Source of the DNA: Corynebacterium canis
Lineage (GTDB): Bacteria; Actinomycetota; Actinomycetes; Mycobacteriales; Mycobacteriaceae
Assembly: GCF_030408595.1 (NCBI RefSeq)
Contig: NZ_CP047080.1
Location: 2,811,353-2,875,352 of the forward strand
Direction: 5' to 3'
DNA: 64,000 bases
The notes beneath the pieces were generated by a model, which was given only the letters and a program-made list of their open reading frames with translations, made no database searches and was not told where the DNA came from. A program made the position numbers and the translations under genes. Below are positions 43,672-52,803 of the stretch, one piece after another (positions within the stretch are counted from its first letter, which is position 1; every line of letters begins with the position of its first letter).

Positions 43672-43707
43672 CCCCTGCCAGGCGTTTTGCAATCTGGCAG
43701 GGGTTTT
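43672..43707. terminator. Terminator shared by tRNA-Gly and the convergent VaFE gene
   Basis: CCCCTGCCAG (43672-43681) and CTGGCAGGGG (43694-43703) form a perfect 10-bp stem with a 12-base loop, then TTTT. On the other strand, TACC then TTTTT follow the stem, so it works in both directions. Confidence 0.93.
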
Positions 43708-43716
43708 ATCGTGCCG

Positions 43717-45327
43717 TTAGTGCCGTTCGGCCAAACGGACCCGGAAATCGCGGGACTCGAGCGTGACGCGGGCTACGCCCCTGCAGCCGCCGGTGCCGCT
43801 TTCGCTGCATCCGCCGCCGCAATCGCCGCTATCGTCCTTGCAATCGCTTCCGCAACCGCCACATCCGCTGCTACCAGCATCGCAGCCGCCCCCACAGTTT
43901 CCGCCGCCGCAATCACCGCCGCAGTTGCCGCCGCCGCAGTCACCACCGCCGCTGCTGCCGAAGCCCAATCCGCCAAGCGAACCGAAGTCACCGGAGCTGC
44001 CGCTGATATCTCCGCCTTCGCTGGCGATGCGGATCATTTGTGCGCGATCGTTGATGTCGGCGTGCTCTGCGATGAGCTTGCCGTTTTCATCGTAGGCGCG
44101 TTCAAAGACCACGAGCGTCTTTCCGGCGTAGCCCGAGGGCACCTCAAAGCTAAGCTCAACCTTGCCGTCGGGGGAGTCAGGCGTGAACTCTTTTTCAGCC
44201 TTGATTCCGGTGCTTTCGCCGGTTTCCTTATCCATGAGTTCGCCCTTGATCACGTACTTCTTGCCCACGATCAAGCCGCTGTATTTCACGACGTCGATAA
44301 TCGTTCCGCCGCTCGCCGCAAGCACCTTGTCGGAGTCGCAGCGGTCTGACGCGAACGTCTTAATGGATACGTTGGTGCCTTCCCAGCGGATGGTGAATTC
44401 CTCGATCTTGCGCACCACGTCGTTGTGGGTCACGATCAGGGTCTGCCCATGGGAGCCATCGTCTTTCGGGGTAATCACAAGCGCACCGGAAATTGCGTCG
44501 CCCTCAGCGGAGGCGGTGATCTTTGCCTCGCCTGCGCTTTCGTCGATCTTGACGTAGAAGTCCATGTCGGAGCGGATTTCCGAGGCGTCGATCTCCTTGC
44601 CGTCCTTGTCCACGATGGTGCCATTGTCGGTGGTGATCTTCAGCGCCGCAGCGTTGGTCTTCACACGCAGCGGGCCCATGACGCCGTTTGCTTCTCGACG
44701 AGCGCGCGAATCATCGATATCCACGGAAAGGTCCAGCGTCGACGTCTCGGCGCGACCAACATTGGAGCTGCCCGTCAGGTATTCGTAAAGCTTGTACTCG
44801 GCGCCCTTAATCTTGCTGTCTTTGGTTTCCACGCCTTTGTATTCAAACTCTGCGGAAAGAATGCTCCAGATCGCGCCTTGGGTCTGGGCGATCGCTGCCT
44901 CTACCGGGAGTTCTTCCGCACTCACGCCGATCTTCGCGCGGAGCTCGTCGATGGAAACGGCCGGGTAGCTATTGGCGGCGATCCAATTGACCTTGTGGCG
45001 TGCGTCTTCGTCGGTCTTGAACTTATTGTTACCGGGGAATTCATCCCACTTCACGGTCTTAGCTTTGTCGGTGTACACGGCGGGCACACCGAACTCGATG
45101 CAATATGCCTCCCGGGTGGTTCCGCCGGACTCGATCTTAAACAGCCGCGTTCCACGGGTCTTGGAACCTTGATAGACGGCGAGACCGCTAGCCCCCGCCG
45201 AGACCTTCACTTGGGCACCCAATTCCTGAGCTTGCGCGCTTGGCGTCAAGGTTATAACACCGAGCGCTAAGGCAAACACAGAAAAGAGCGCTAATGCGTA
45301 GCGATTTTTCTGTAACAGTAAAAGCAT
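43717..45327 (-). CDS. Secreted thioester/VaFE protein with a glycine-cysteine tail
   Basis: 536 residues. A signal peptide (about 1-35, ending near SAQAQE) precedes a thioester domain of the TQXA type: Cys in REAYCIEF and Gln in AAIAQTQGAIW form the internal thioester that lets such surface proteins bind host or other amines covalently. A VaFE-type immunoglobulin repeat follows (VVKYSGLIVGKKYVIKGEL; TLVVFERAYDENG). Unlike its paralog it has no sortase signal or membrane anchor; instead residues about 462-536 are Gly-rich with 11 cysteines in about 52 residues (GDCGGGNCGGDC and similar). ATG aligns with the paralog's start. Fate after secretion is unknown. Confidence 0.85.
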   Translation of the reverse strand: MLLLLQKNRYALALFSVFALALGVITLTPSAQAQELGAQVKVSAGASGLAVYQGSKTRGTRLFKIESGGTTREAYCIEFGVPAVYTDKAKTVKWDEFPGNNKFKTDEDARHKVNWIAANSYPAVSIDELRAKIGVSAEELPVEAAIAQTQGAIWSILSAEFEYKGVETKDSKIKGAEYKLYEYLTGSSNVGRAETSTLDLSVDIDDSRARREANGVMGPLRVKTNAAALKITTDNGTIVDKDGKEIDASEIRSDMDFYVKIDESAGEAKITASAEGDAISGALVITPKDDGSHGQTLIVTHNDVVRKIEEFTIRWEGTNVSIKTFASDRCDSDKVLAASGGTIIDVVKYSGLIVGKKYVIKGELMDKETGESTGIKAEKEFTPDSPDGKVELSFEVPSGYAGKTLVVFERAYDENGKLIAEHADINDRAQMIRIASEGGDISGSSGDFGSLGGLGFGSSGGGDCGGGNCGGDCGGGNCGGGCDAGSSGCGGCGSDCKDDSGDCGGGCSESGTGGCRGVARVTLESRDFRVRLAERH

Positions 45328-46110
45328 TTAGCTCATCATTCCCTATCAGTAATGCAACATTCCGCGCCGAATTGGCAGGTTCTTGATCTTGAAAACGAGC
45401 ATTGCGTGATACTAAGAAACCCACAACTAACCCAAGAGCAGGCTAGAAGCAGATCTCATACCCGTTTCACCAGCCGACGGTAGCACGAGCCATACTCTCG
45501 TGCGCAACAGTTAGTGATCTATCGCAAAGTATTTTTCCTGAACGGTCCCGCGCGAGCTCGAAAAACAGGTATGTAGCTATATTTCCGCGGGATAAAGATT
45601 CCCTATTTCGGGGCTAGGTACATGCCCCTAGGACGCCTTGGAAAGAGGGATATTTCCATGATCCCGGCCGCCCGCATGTGGCACCAACGGCGCAGGTCAG
45701 GTACACGAAACCCATGCTTTCTACCGATGGCCCCAAACGCATTTCGCGCAACCTACAAAGTTGCCCACCAGTATTGCGCAAAGGTTTAGATTGCACTTCT
45801 CAGGACATGCGATAGCTACCCTATTGTGCTACATATTATCGCCATAAATACCGACGACCGGCCATAAAATAGACCAAATTATTCACCGTTATTGCATTCT
45901 TATATTTCGAATCTATGACCTACAAATTACCGAATAATGGCACTTATCTACCATAAGAAAGCTTGTTCCCATTCTGAGCAACCTGCCAGCGTTATGCAGA
46001 CGTCAATGAAACATAGAACTCAGCCATACATTCGAATTGCGAGCAGATGTTCGGCACAGGTACCCAGCCGTGCTATTGATTCTCCCCCTATTGATGCGCC
46101 CTCCCCAACG
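45328..46110. other. A+T-rich region between the two VaFE genes
   Basis: Leader and promoter region of the downstream VaFE gene, then about 600 bases with no credible gene. The first 160 bases resemble the region upstream of the paralog, including the shared word at 45473-45487. A 43-codon frame from 45658 has a weak ribosome site and no recognised family. Confidence 0.5.
45473..45487 (-). promoter_or_regulatory. Shared upstream element of VaFE gene 1
   Basis: GCCGACGGTAGCACG occurs 145 bases before the start codon. The identical 15-mer occurs 147 bases before the start of the paralog. On the transcribed strand it reads CGTGCTACCGTCGGC. It could be a promoter -10 region (TACCGT) or an activator site, implying a long leader. 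Confidence 0.55.
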
Positions 46111-46139
46111 AAAAATCCCCCACCTAACCGGCAGGGGAT
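46111..46139 (-). terminator. Terminator of VaFE gene 2
   Basis: On the minus strand ATCCCC and GGGGAT (46115-46120 and 46134-46139) form the base of a hairpin with a G+C-rich 13-base loop, followed by TTTT. It lies 17 bases after the stop at 46156. Confidence 0.75.
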
Positions 46140-46155
46140 CAATCATGGGTGGGTA

Positions 46156-47943
46156 TTACTTATTGGAGCGGCGACGCTTCACAATGATAAACGCTGCGCC
46201 GATCGCGGTAACCACCAAACCGATGGCGACTACCCAGAGCACGCTTGCACCGGTATTGGCCAGCGTGGGTGTTGCCTTCGCGGCGGGAGCGGTGGGTGCG
46301 CCACCGCCCTTGCCGCCGGGCTCGGTCTTGGCCGGATCCGCACCCTTAGTATCGCCGCCTTGGCCCTGCGGGGCACCGCCGCCCTGGCCTTGGTTCGCGG
46401 CGGGGGCATCGCTCTTCTTTTCTTCAACCGGATCGGAGGAACCGGAAGAGCCAGCGTCCGCGGAGCCGGAGGAGGCGAGGGCACCGAGTACTAGGCCGCC
46501 AGCGATCAGGGTCACCAGTGCGGCCGCGCCGCCACCGGAGCTACCCGTGTCACCACCGAAATCGAGGGAGCCGATGTAGCCACCGACGCCACCGCCACCG
46601 CCGCCGCCATTGCCGCAAGGATCGTGGTCGACCAGGGTGACGCGCACGGTTTGGGCGCGATCGTTGATATCGGTGTGTTCAGCGATCAGCCTGCCGTTTT
46701 CATCGTAGGCCCATTCGAAGACCACGAGGTACTTGCCGGCGTATCCTTCGGGCACCACGAATTCAACCTTGACTTCGCCGTCGGGAGCTTCGGGCACGAA
46801 TTCCTGTTCGGCCTTAATGCCGGTGCCTTCGCCGGTTTCCTTATCCATAAGCTCGCCCTTGACCACGTACTTGCGGCCGACGATCAAGCCGGAGTATTTC
46901 ACGACGTCGACAATCGTGCCGCCGTTCGCGGAGAGCATCCGGTCCGCATCGCATTGGTCGGTGGCGGAGGTTGCAATGTGCACCTCCGTGCCTTCCCAGC
47001 GGATCACAAACTCCTCGATCTTGCGCACCACATCGTTGTGGGTCACGATCAAGGTTTGGCCGTGGCTGCCGTCTTCCTTCGGGGTAACAACCAGCGCGCC
47101 GGAGATAGCGTCGCCCTCAGAAGACGCGGTAATGGTGGCCTCACCTGCATCCTCGTTCACCTTGAGGTAAAACTCGGTGCCGGGACGGATATCCTCGGCC
47201 GCCATGGGATTGCCCTGCGCATCCACGATGGTGCCGTTATTGGTGGTGATCTTCAGGCCCGCGGCGTTGGTTTTAAAGCTGAGCGGCCCCATCACGCCAT
47301 TGTCTTCGCGGCGTGCCTTGGAATCGTCGATCTCCACCTCAAGGTCCAAGGTTGAGGTTTCGGCGCGGCCCACGTTTGCCTCGCCGGTCAGGTACTCGAA
47401 CAGCTTGAACTCCGCGCCCTTGACGGCGGCGTCGCCCGTGTCCAGGCCCTTGTACACGAACTCATCAGCAAGCAGGCTCCAGATCGCGGCTTGGGTTTGC
47501 GCGATGGCGGCCTCCGCGGGCAGCTCCTCTGCGGTCACGCCGGCCTTGGTGCGCAGTTCGTCGATAGCGACCGCCGGGTAGCTGTTTGCGGCGATCCAGT
47601 TCACCTTGTGCCGGATGCCTTCGTCGGTTTTAAACTTGTTATTGCCGGGGAACTCGTCCCACTTGACTGTTTTTGCGTTTTCGGAGTACACCGCGTTGAC
47701 GTTGTACTCGATGCAGTACGCCTCACGCGTCGCACCGCCGGACTCGATGTTGAATAGGCGGGTCATGATTCTGCGACCTTCGCCCCAGTTGACCTTGAGG
47801 CCCTCAGGCCCCGCGGAAACCTTGACCTGCGCACCCAGTTCCTGCGCGTGCGCCGCCGGCATGACGGTGACCACACCGAGCAGCAGCGTCAGCGCCGAAA
47901 GGAATGCGAGTAAATAGCGACTTCTCTGTTGATGTAAAAGCAT
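46156..47943 (-). CDS. Sortase-anchored thioester/VaFE surface protein (LANTG)
   Basis: 595 residues. Signal peptide (about 1-33), thioester domain with Cys in REAYCIEYNV and Gln in AAIAQTQAAIW, then a VaFE repeat (VVKYSGLIVGRKYVVKGEL; YLVVFEWAYDENG). A Gly-rich, partly hydrophobic segment and a Pro/Ala/Gly/Lys linker follow. The C-terminus is a cell-wall sorting signal: LANTG, a helix (VLWVVAIGLVVTAIGAAFI) and KRRRSNK. LAxTG is the motif of class E (SrtF-like) housekeeping sortases, so covalent attachment to the wall is expected. Start chosen by alignment with the paralog at 45327; an ATG 12 bases earlier exists. Confidence 0.9.
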   Translation of the reverse strand: MLLHQQRSRYLLAFLSALTLLLGVVTVMPAAHAQELGAQVKVSAGPEGLKVNWGEGRRIMTRLFNIESGGATREAYCIEYNVNAVYSENAKTVKWDEFPGNNKFKTDEGIRHKVNWIAANSYPAVAIDELRTKAGVTAEELPAEAAIAQTQAAIWSLLADEFVYKGLDTGDAAVKGAEFKLFEYLTGEANVGRAETSTLDLEVEIDDSKARREDNGVMGPLSFKTNAAGLKITTNNGTIVDAQGNPMAAEDIRPGTEFYLKVNEDAGEATITASSEGDAISGALVVTPKEDGSHGQTLIVTHNDVVRKIEEFVIRWEGTEVHIATSATDQCDADRMLSANGGTIVDVVKYSGLIVGRKYVVKGELMDKETGEGTGIKAEQEFVPEAPDGEVKVEFVVPEGYAGKYLVVFEWAYDENGRLIAEHTDINDRAQTVRVTLVDHDPCGNGGGGGGGVGGYIGSLDFGGDTGSSGGGAAALVTLIAGGLVLGALASSGSADAGSSGSSDPVEEKKSDAPAANQGQGGGAPQGQGGDTKGADPAKTEPGGKGGGAPTAPAAKATPTLANTGASVLWVVAIGLVVTAIGAAFIIVKRRRSNK

Positions 47944-48090
47944 TATGCCCATCATTCTCGATTAGTAATGTGACACACCACATCACAGCGGATGGTTTTT
48001 AAATTGAAAACGGGCACTTCATTGGAAGCTGAAAAACCAACAACTGCGTTAAGAAAATCAACAGCACCACATTTCAAGCCCGCCTCAATC

Positions 48091-48105
48091 GCCGACGGTA
48101 GCACG
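48091..48105 (-). promoter_or_regulatory. Shared upstream element of VaFE gene 2
   Basis: The 15-mer GCCGACGGTAGCACG, identical to the one upstream of the paralog and at nearly the same distance from the start (147 versus 145 bases). Surrounding sequence is only loosely conserved, so the identity suggests selection on this element. Confidence 0.55.
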
Positions 48106-48590
48106 GGCACTATCACCAACAGCAACCCTTAAGGTGTGCGTCACAGTTTTAATTTTTTCCAAACGATGCCCTTACTACCCGTCTAGCTTGGCAAAAGTCG
48201 CTATTTTGCTACATATGTCCAGTAGTGCGCTTCCCCAATACGGGGCTACCCAGTCAGCGCCGTACGCTGGGAAGACAAGGCCAGTTGCACCCCACCCGAT
48301 ACGCAACCCGATTGCGCCAAACCTCGGCCCACACACCGATATTGCTTATCGACGCCCCGCCCATCGCCCTTTGATTTCACCCCAAAGCGCAATAATAAAC
48401 GCCGCCGCAATCATTATTTTTCACACACCATACATATTGAGATCGCACCGTTTTATTAGGCGCATCGCACCCGTGCTACATCTACATCATTGGTTGGGAA
48501 AACGCATTTCCGCTATTTGCCATACACGGCGTTATTCCCACCCTATTTTATTCATTTAAATTGGCACTACTGTTCTTACACGGATAGCGC

Positions 48591-48628
48591 AGCGCCGCCC
48601 CCGCAACAATGAAGTGGGGAGCGGCGCT
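48591..48628. terminator. Hairpin after glpK
   Basis: AGCGCCGCCCCC (48591-48602) pairs with GGGGAGCGGCGCT (48616-48628) with one bulged A. It lies 20 bases beyond the glpK stop. The U-rich flank is on the plus-strand side, so termination of the leftward operon may be partly by structure alone. Confidence 0.6.
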
Positions 48629-48648
48629 TTACTTAGGTAGATCGAGTC

Positions 48649-50184
48649 TTATTCGCCGTCCTCCCAGTTGTAGGTGCGCTCGACCGCCTTGTTCCATTCG
48701 GCGAACAAGCGGTCTACTTCCTCCTGATCCATTTTTGGCTTCCAAACCTGCCCGATGCCGCCTTGCTCTTTGAGCTGTTCCAGGGAATCCCAGAACCCTA
48801 CGGCGAGGCCGGCCGCGTACGCCGTCCCCAGCGCCGTCGTCTCGATGATCTTGGGGCGCACGACATTGGTGCCCAGGATGTCCGCCTGGAACTGCATGAG
48901 CAGCTCGTTCATCACCATGCCGCCATCGACCTTGAGGTTGGTGATCGGCACGCCGGAATCGGCCACCATCGCGTCCGCGACCTCACGGGTCTGGTATGCG
49001 GTCGCCTCCAACACCGCGCGGGCGAGGTGGTTGCGGTTGGCGAAGCGGGTCAGGCCAACGATGACCCCCCGGGCGTCGGAACGCCAACGTGGGGCGAAGA
49101 GCCCGGAAAACGCCGGAACGATATACACACCGCCATTATCGGGAACGGACCGGGCCATGTTCTCGATGGCGGCGGCGTTGGGGATGAGCTGCAGGTTATC
49201 GCGCAGCCATTGCACCAGCGAACCACCCATGGAAATGGAGCCCTCCAGCGCGTACACCGGCTTTTGCCCCTCGACCTGGTAACACACGGTGGTAATCAAG
49301 CCGTGGTCGCTCCACTTCGGGGTGGTGCCGGTATTGAGCAACAGGAACAGGCCCGTGCCATAGGTATTTTTCGCATCGCCGGGGCGGAAGCAGGCCTGGC
49401 CAAACATCGCGGCCTGCTGGTCGCCGAGCACGCCGCTGATCGGCACTCCAGCAAGGGTGCCACGCTGGCGCACCGCGCGGAAGTCACCCACCGAGGGGCG
49501 GATCTCCGGAAGCATGGACGGCGGGATACCCATCGCCTCGCAAATGGATTCGTCCCACTTGAGCGTGCGCAGGTCCATAAGCAGCGTGCGGGACGCATTG
49601 GTCACATCGGTGACGTGCAACGCGGGTTCGCCTTGATCGCCCTCCGCGCCGCCGGTGAGGTTCCAGATCAACCAGGTGTCGATGGTGCCAAAGAGCAGGT
49701 CGCCGGCTTCGGCGCGTTCGCGCGCGCCTTCGACATTGTCCAGGATCCACTTGACCTTCGGGCCGGATGGGTAGGAGTTCAGCAATAGCCCGGTGGTGTC
49801 GCGCCAGCGTTCGGGCCCGTGTTCGCCAGCCAGTTCGTCGCAGATCTTGGTGGTGCGGGTGTCCTGCCAAACAATGGCGTTATACACCGGTTCGCCCGTG
49901 TTTTTATCCCATACGACGGTGGTTTCGCGCTGGTTGGTGATGCCTACTGCGAGGATGTCCTCGCGCGCGACGTCGCTATCGGCAAGCGCTGCCCCGACGG
50001 CGCGGCGGGTGTTGTCCCAAATCTCGATCGGGTCATGCTCTACCCAACCCTTTTGGGGGAAGATCTGCTCGTGTTCGTATTGTCCGACCGCGACGATGGC
50101 GCCGTCGTGGTCAAAGATGATGCATCGTGTCGACGTGGTGCCTTGGTCGATGGCGGCCACATACTTATTTTCAAACTCAGCCAT
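48649..50184 (-). CDS. glpK: Glycerol kinase
   Basis: 511 residues, FGGY family. Phosphorylates glycerol to glycerol-3-phosphate with ATP. The N-terminal [18 protein letters not shown] is the ATP/phosphate loop; [25 protein letters not shown] and the C-terminal [18 protein letters not shown] are standard kinase features. ATG at 50184 follows AAAGGAA by 11 bases and lies 24 bases after glpF. Last gene of the glpD-glpF-glpK operon. Confidence 0.97.
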   Translation of the reverse strand: MAEFENKYVAAIDQGTTSTRCIIFDHDGAIVAVGQYEHEQIFPQKGWVEHDPIEIWDNTRRAVGAALADSDVAREDILAVGITNQRETTVVWDKNTGEPVYNAIVWQDTRTTKICDELAGEHGPERWRDTTGLLLNSYPSGPKVKWILDNVEGARERAEAGDLLFGTIDTWLIWNLTGGAEGDQGEPALHVTDVTNASRTLLMDLRTLKWDESICEAMGIPPSMLPEIRPSVGDFRAVRQRGTLAGVPISGVLGDQQAAMFGQACFRPGDAKNTYGTGLFLLLNTGTTPKWSDHGLITTVCYQVEGQKPVYALEGSISMGGSLVQWLRDNLQLIPNAAAIENMARSVPDNGGVYIVPAFSGLFAPRWRSDARGVIVGLTRFANRNHLARAVLEATAYQTREVADAMVADSGVPITNLKVDGGMVMNELLMQFQADILGTNVVRPKIIETTALGTAYAAGLAVGFWDSLEQLKEQGGIGQVWKPKMDQEEVDRLFAEWNKAVERTYNWEDGE

Positions 50185-50208
50185 GGTGGTGTGTATTCCT
50201 TTGGGTGC

Positions 50209-50949
50209 TTAGACGGCCAGCGACAACAGGCCAACGGCAAATGCTGCGAGGATGGGTCCGACGATGGGAATCCAGGCGTAAGACCAGTTCGGATTTCCCT
50301 TGTCTTTGATGGGAAGAAAGAGGGCGTACATCAAACGGGGGCCGAAGTCGCGGGCCGGATTAATGGCATACCCGGTGGGTGTGCCGAGCGACAGGCCGAT
50401 GGCAACAACAATGAACGAAACCGCAAAATACTTAAGCGATCCGATATCCGCGCCACCGGGGGCAAAGGCAATAAACGCAAGGAGCGCGAAGGTGCCTATG
50501 AACTCGTTGGTGAGGTTCCACCCGCTGTGGCTATGCGCGGGTTGGGTAAAAAATATACTGCCCGTGGCATGGTTTGCGCGGGTGACTTTGCCGGTGCTGT
50601 CAACATTGTTCGCATCGAACATCTGCTTAAACACCACCCAGGCCAGGAACGCACCGAACATCGCTCCGCAAACCTGGCCGACAACGTAAAAGGCAACCAG
50701 GTCCCAGGGGACATCGCCACGCACGGCGAGCATAATGGTTACCGCTGGATTCAGGTGGCCACCCGAGACGTCCGCGACCGAGGCGCCGATAAACACGGCG
50801 AGGCCCCAGCCCATGGCGATCACCAACCAACCAGAGCCCCGCGCTGCGGAGGTGCGCAGGCCGTTTGCCGCGCACACCCCATTACCAAAAAGCAGCAGCA
50901 GCGCGGTACCAAAAAACTCCCAGCCGAATGCTTGCACCGCACTAATCAC
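50209..50949 (-). CDS. glpF: Glycerol facilitator (aquaglyceroporin)
   Basis: 246 residues, six helices and two half-helices with the channel motifs NPA (GGHLNPAVTIM; GYAINPARDFGPRL). The Asp after the second NPAR is the residue typical of glycerol facilitators rather than water channels. It lets glycerol diffuse into the cell, where GlpK traps it. GTG at 50949 overlaps the glpD stop as GTGA, so the two are coupled. Confidence 0.95.
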   Translation of the reverse strand: MISAVQAFGWEFFGTALLLLFGNGVCAANGLRTSAARGSGWLVIAMGWGLAVFIGASVADVSGGHLNPAVTIMLAVRGDVPWDLVAFYVVGQVCGAMFGAFLAWVVFKQMFDANNVDSTGKVTRANHATGSIFFTQPAHSHSGWNLTNEFIGTFALLAFIAFAPGGADIGSLKYFAVSFIVVAIGLSLGTPTGYAINPARDFGPRLMYALFLPIKDKGNPNWSYAWIPIVGPILAAFAVGLLSLAV

Positions 50950-52676
50950 GGGTATCGGTCCTGGGAGGTATCAATATCTGGCCGGGAATCACCGACTGCG
51001 GTGGCGATCTCATTGGCCTTTTGGTCGGTCAGCTGCTTTTCTGCCGCAAGTGCCGCCTCGGTGCGATCCTTAAACACCTTGATCTCCTTGGCCGTTTGGG
51101 CATCGTCCCAACCCAACAGCGGGGCGACGAGCTCCGCGACAGTCTCTGCGCAATCCACACCACGGTGCGCATACTCCATGGCTACGCGGAGGCGACGATG
51201 CAGGATGTCCTCGAGGTGAACCGCACCCTCGTGGGTCACGGCGTAAACGACCTCCGCCTGCAGGTAGCCTTCCGCATGCGGCAGGGGCTGCAGCAGTTCC
51301 GGATTGTCTTGTGCAGGCTCCAGCACCTCGAAGATCAAGGAGCCGTAACGTCCCAGCAGATGCTCCACCTGATCCTCACGCAATCCGAGGCGCTTGGCTA
51401 GGGCGGGGACTTGGTTTGCCAGGGCATGGTAGCCGTCCGCACCAAGCAGCGGCGTAGATTCGGTGACGGATTCCGGGACCGGCGTCGGGATATCTTCCGC
51501 CGCCTTATCGACCACGTCTTTACCAATCACACGGTAGGTGGTGTACTTGCCGCCAGCAACGGATACGAAACCGGGAGCCACGCGGGCAACGGCATGGTTG
51601 CGGGAAAGATTCGTGGTGGAATCGGAAGAACCCTCGACCAGGGGACGGAGGCCAGAGAAAACGCCCACGATATCGTCGTACCCGATCGGGCGGCGCACCT
51701 TGGCGTTGATGTGCTCCAGGATGTAGTCGATATCTGCGCGTGTCGCGGCGGGCTCCGCCAGGTTCAAAGTCCAGTCGGTGTCGGTGGTTCCGATGATCCA
51801 GTAATTGCCCCACGGAATAACAAAGAGCACGGATTTTTCGGTTACAAAGGTGAGCGCGGCGTGGGCCTCAAGGCAGGACTTGGGCACCACGATGTGCACG
51901 CCTTTAGACGTATGTACGGTGAATTTGCCCGTCACACCGGCAAGCTTTTCAATTTCGTCATTCCACACGCCAGTGGCATTAATAAATACGGAAGCGCGCA
52001 CGGTTGTACGGCGACCAGTATCGCTATCAATAATCCCGGCCCCGACGACGCGTTCGCCTTGCTTTTCGAACCCAACGACCTGTGTGGATGTTCGAACGAC
52101 GGCGCCGAATTCTGCGGCGGTGCGGAGCACGGTCATGGTGTGGCGCGCGTCGTCGACAAGCGTGTCGAAGTAGCGCACGCCGCCGACTAACACGTCATCC
52201 TTAAGCCCGGGGGCAATCTTCTTGGTGCCGCGGTGCGAGAGATGTTTCTGCATGGGAACGGTCTTTGCGCCGCCCATCAAGTCATACAACATAAAGCCCG
52301 AAGCCATGTACGGACGCTCCCAAACCCGGTGCGTAAGCGGGAAAATGAACCGCAATGGCTTGACTAGGTGAGGGGCCAGCGTCGCCATGGACAACTCGCG
52401 TTCCCTTAACGATTCAGCAACGAGGCGGAAGTCGAGCATTGCGAGATATCGCAACCCACCATGGAACATTTTGGACGATCTACTGGATGTGCCAGCGGCG
52501 AAATCTCGCGCCTCGATCACGGCGACTTTCAGTCCTCGGGTCGCCGCGTCCAGCGCAGCACCCGCCCCCACGGAACCCCCACCGATGATTACAAGATCGA
52601 AATGTTCGGTTTCGAATTGCTGCCACGCTTGTTCGAAATACTCGGCATTGAATGCAGCTTTTGTCACTGTTGCCAC
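50946..52676 (-). CDS. glpD: Glycerol-3-phosphate dehydrogenase, FAD-dependent
   Basis: 576 residues. Oxidises glycerol-3-phosphate to dihydroxyacetone phosphate and passes electrons to the quinone pool at the membrane. FAD-binding LVIIGGGSVGAGAALDAATRG is at residues about 26-46 (two adjoining parts), followed by SRSSKMFHGGLRYLA, the FINATGVWNDEI motif and ISVPWGNYWIIGTTDTDW-like IPWGNYWIIGTTDTDW. The C-terminal cap domain runs from about 420. The GTG at 52676 is 9 bases after GAGGAGG; the longer frame upstream enters the promoter. First gene of the operon, with an inverted repeat just upstream. Confidence 0.95.
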   Translation of the reverse strand: MATVTKAAFNAEYFEQAWQQFETEHFDLVIIGGGSVGAGAALDAATRGLKVAVIEARDFAAGTSSRSSKMFHGGLRYLAMLDFRLVAESLRERELSMATLAPHLVKPLRFIFPLTHRVWERPYMASGFMLYDLMGGAKTVPMQKHLSHRGTKKIAPGLKDDVLVGGVRYFDTLVDDARHTMTVLRTAAEFGAVVRTSTQVVGFEKQGERVVGAGIIDSDTGRRTTVRASVFINATGVWNDEIEKLAGVTGKFTVHTSKGVHIVVPKSCLEAHAALTFVTEKSVLFVIPWGNYWIIGTTDTDWTLNLAEPAATRADIDYILEHINAKVRRPIGYDDIVGVFSGLRPLVEGSSDSTTNLSRNHAVARVAPGFVSVAGGKYTTYRVIGKDVVDKAAEDIPTPVPESVTESTPLLGADGYHALANQVPALAKRLGLREDQVEHLLGRYGSLIFEVLEPAQDNPELLQPLPHAEGYLQAEVVYAVTHEGAVHLEDILHRRLRVAMEYAHRGVDCAETVAELVAPLLGWDDAQTAKEIKVFKDRTEAALAAEKQLTDQKANEIATAVGDSRPDIDTSQDRYP

Positions 52677-52694
52677 GATGCATGCCCTCCTCGG

Positions 52695-52709
52695 ATACAA
52701 AAGTTGTAT
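52695..52709. promoter_or_regulatory. Inverted repeat in the glpD promoter region
   Basis: ATACAA-AAG-TTGTAT has perfect 6-bp arms and lies 19 bases before the glpD GTG, where it would overlap the -10 or the early transcript. A further TTGTA half-site occurs at 52773-52777. It is a good candidate operator for a glycerol-responsive repressor; the factor is unknown. Confidence 0.55.
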
Positions 52710-52803
52710 TGATTGGTTTTTGGCAGGGCGCCAATAAGTGTGACAACCCACCCTAACACGATCGATGGTGAGTTGTACCACGAAATTGAGTACCATTGCC
52801 TGT

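Larger units (their letters stand above)
47944..48648. other. 700-bp intergenic region upstream of VaFE gene 2
   Basis: Holds the probable promoter and 15-mer shared with the paralog (48091-48105). From 48150 to 48580 the DNA is A+T-rich with no convincing gene on either strand. A hairpin near 48591-48628 lies before the glpK stop. Confidence 0.5.

Noticed and set aside
43773-44095. Ala- and Pro-rich frames opposite the cysteine tail
   Set aside because: They arise from the GGN/TGY codons of the real gene on the other strand.
49819-51219. 466-codon rightward open frame across glpK, glpF and glpD
   Set aside because: Antisense to three well-supported genes, with a low-complexity sequence and no family resemblance.
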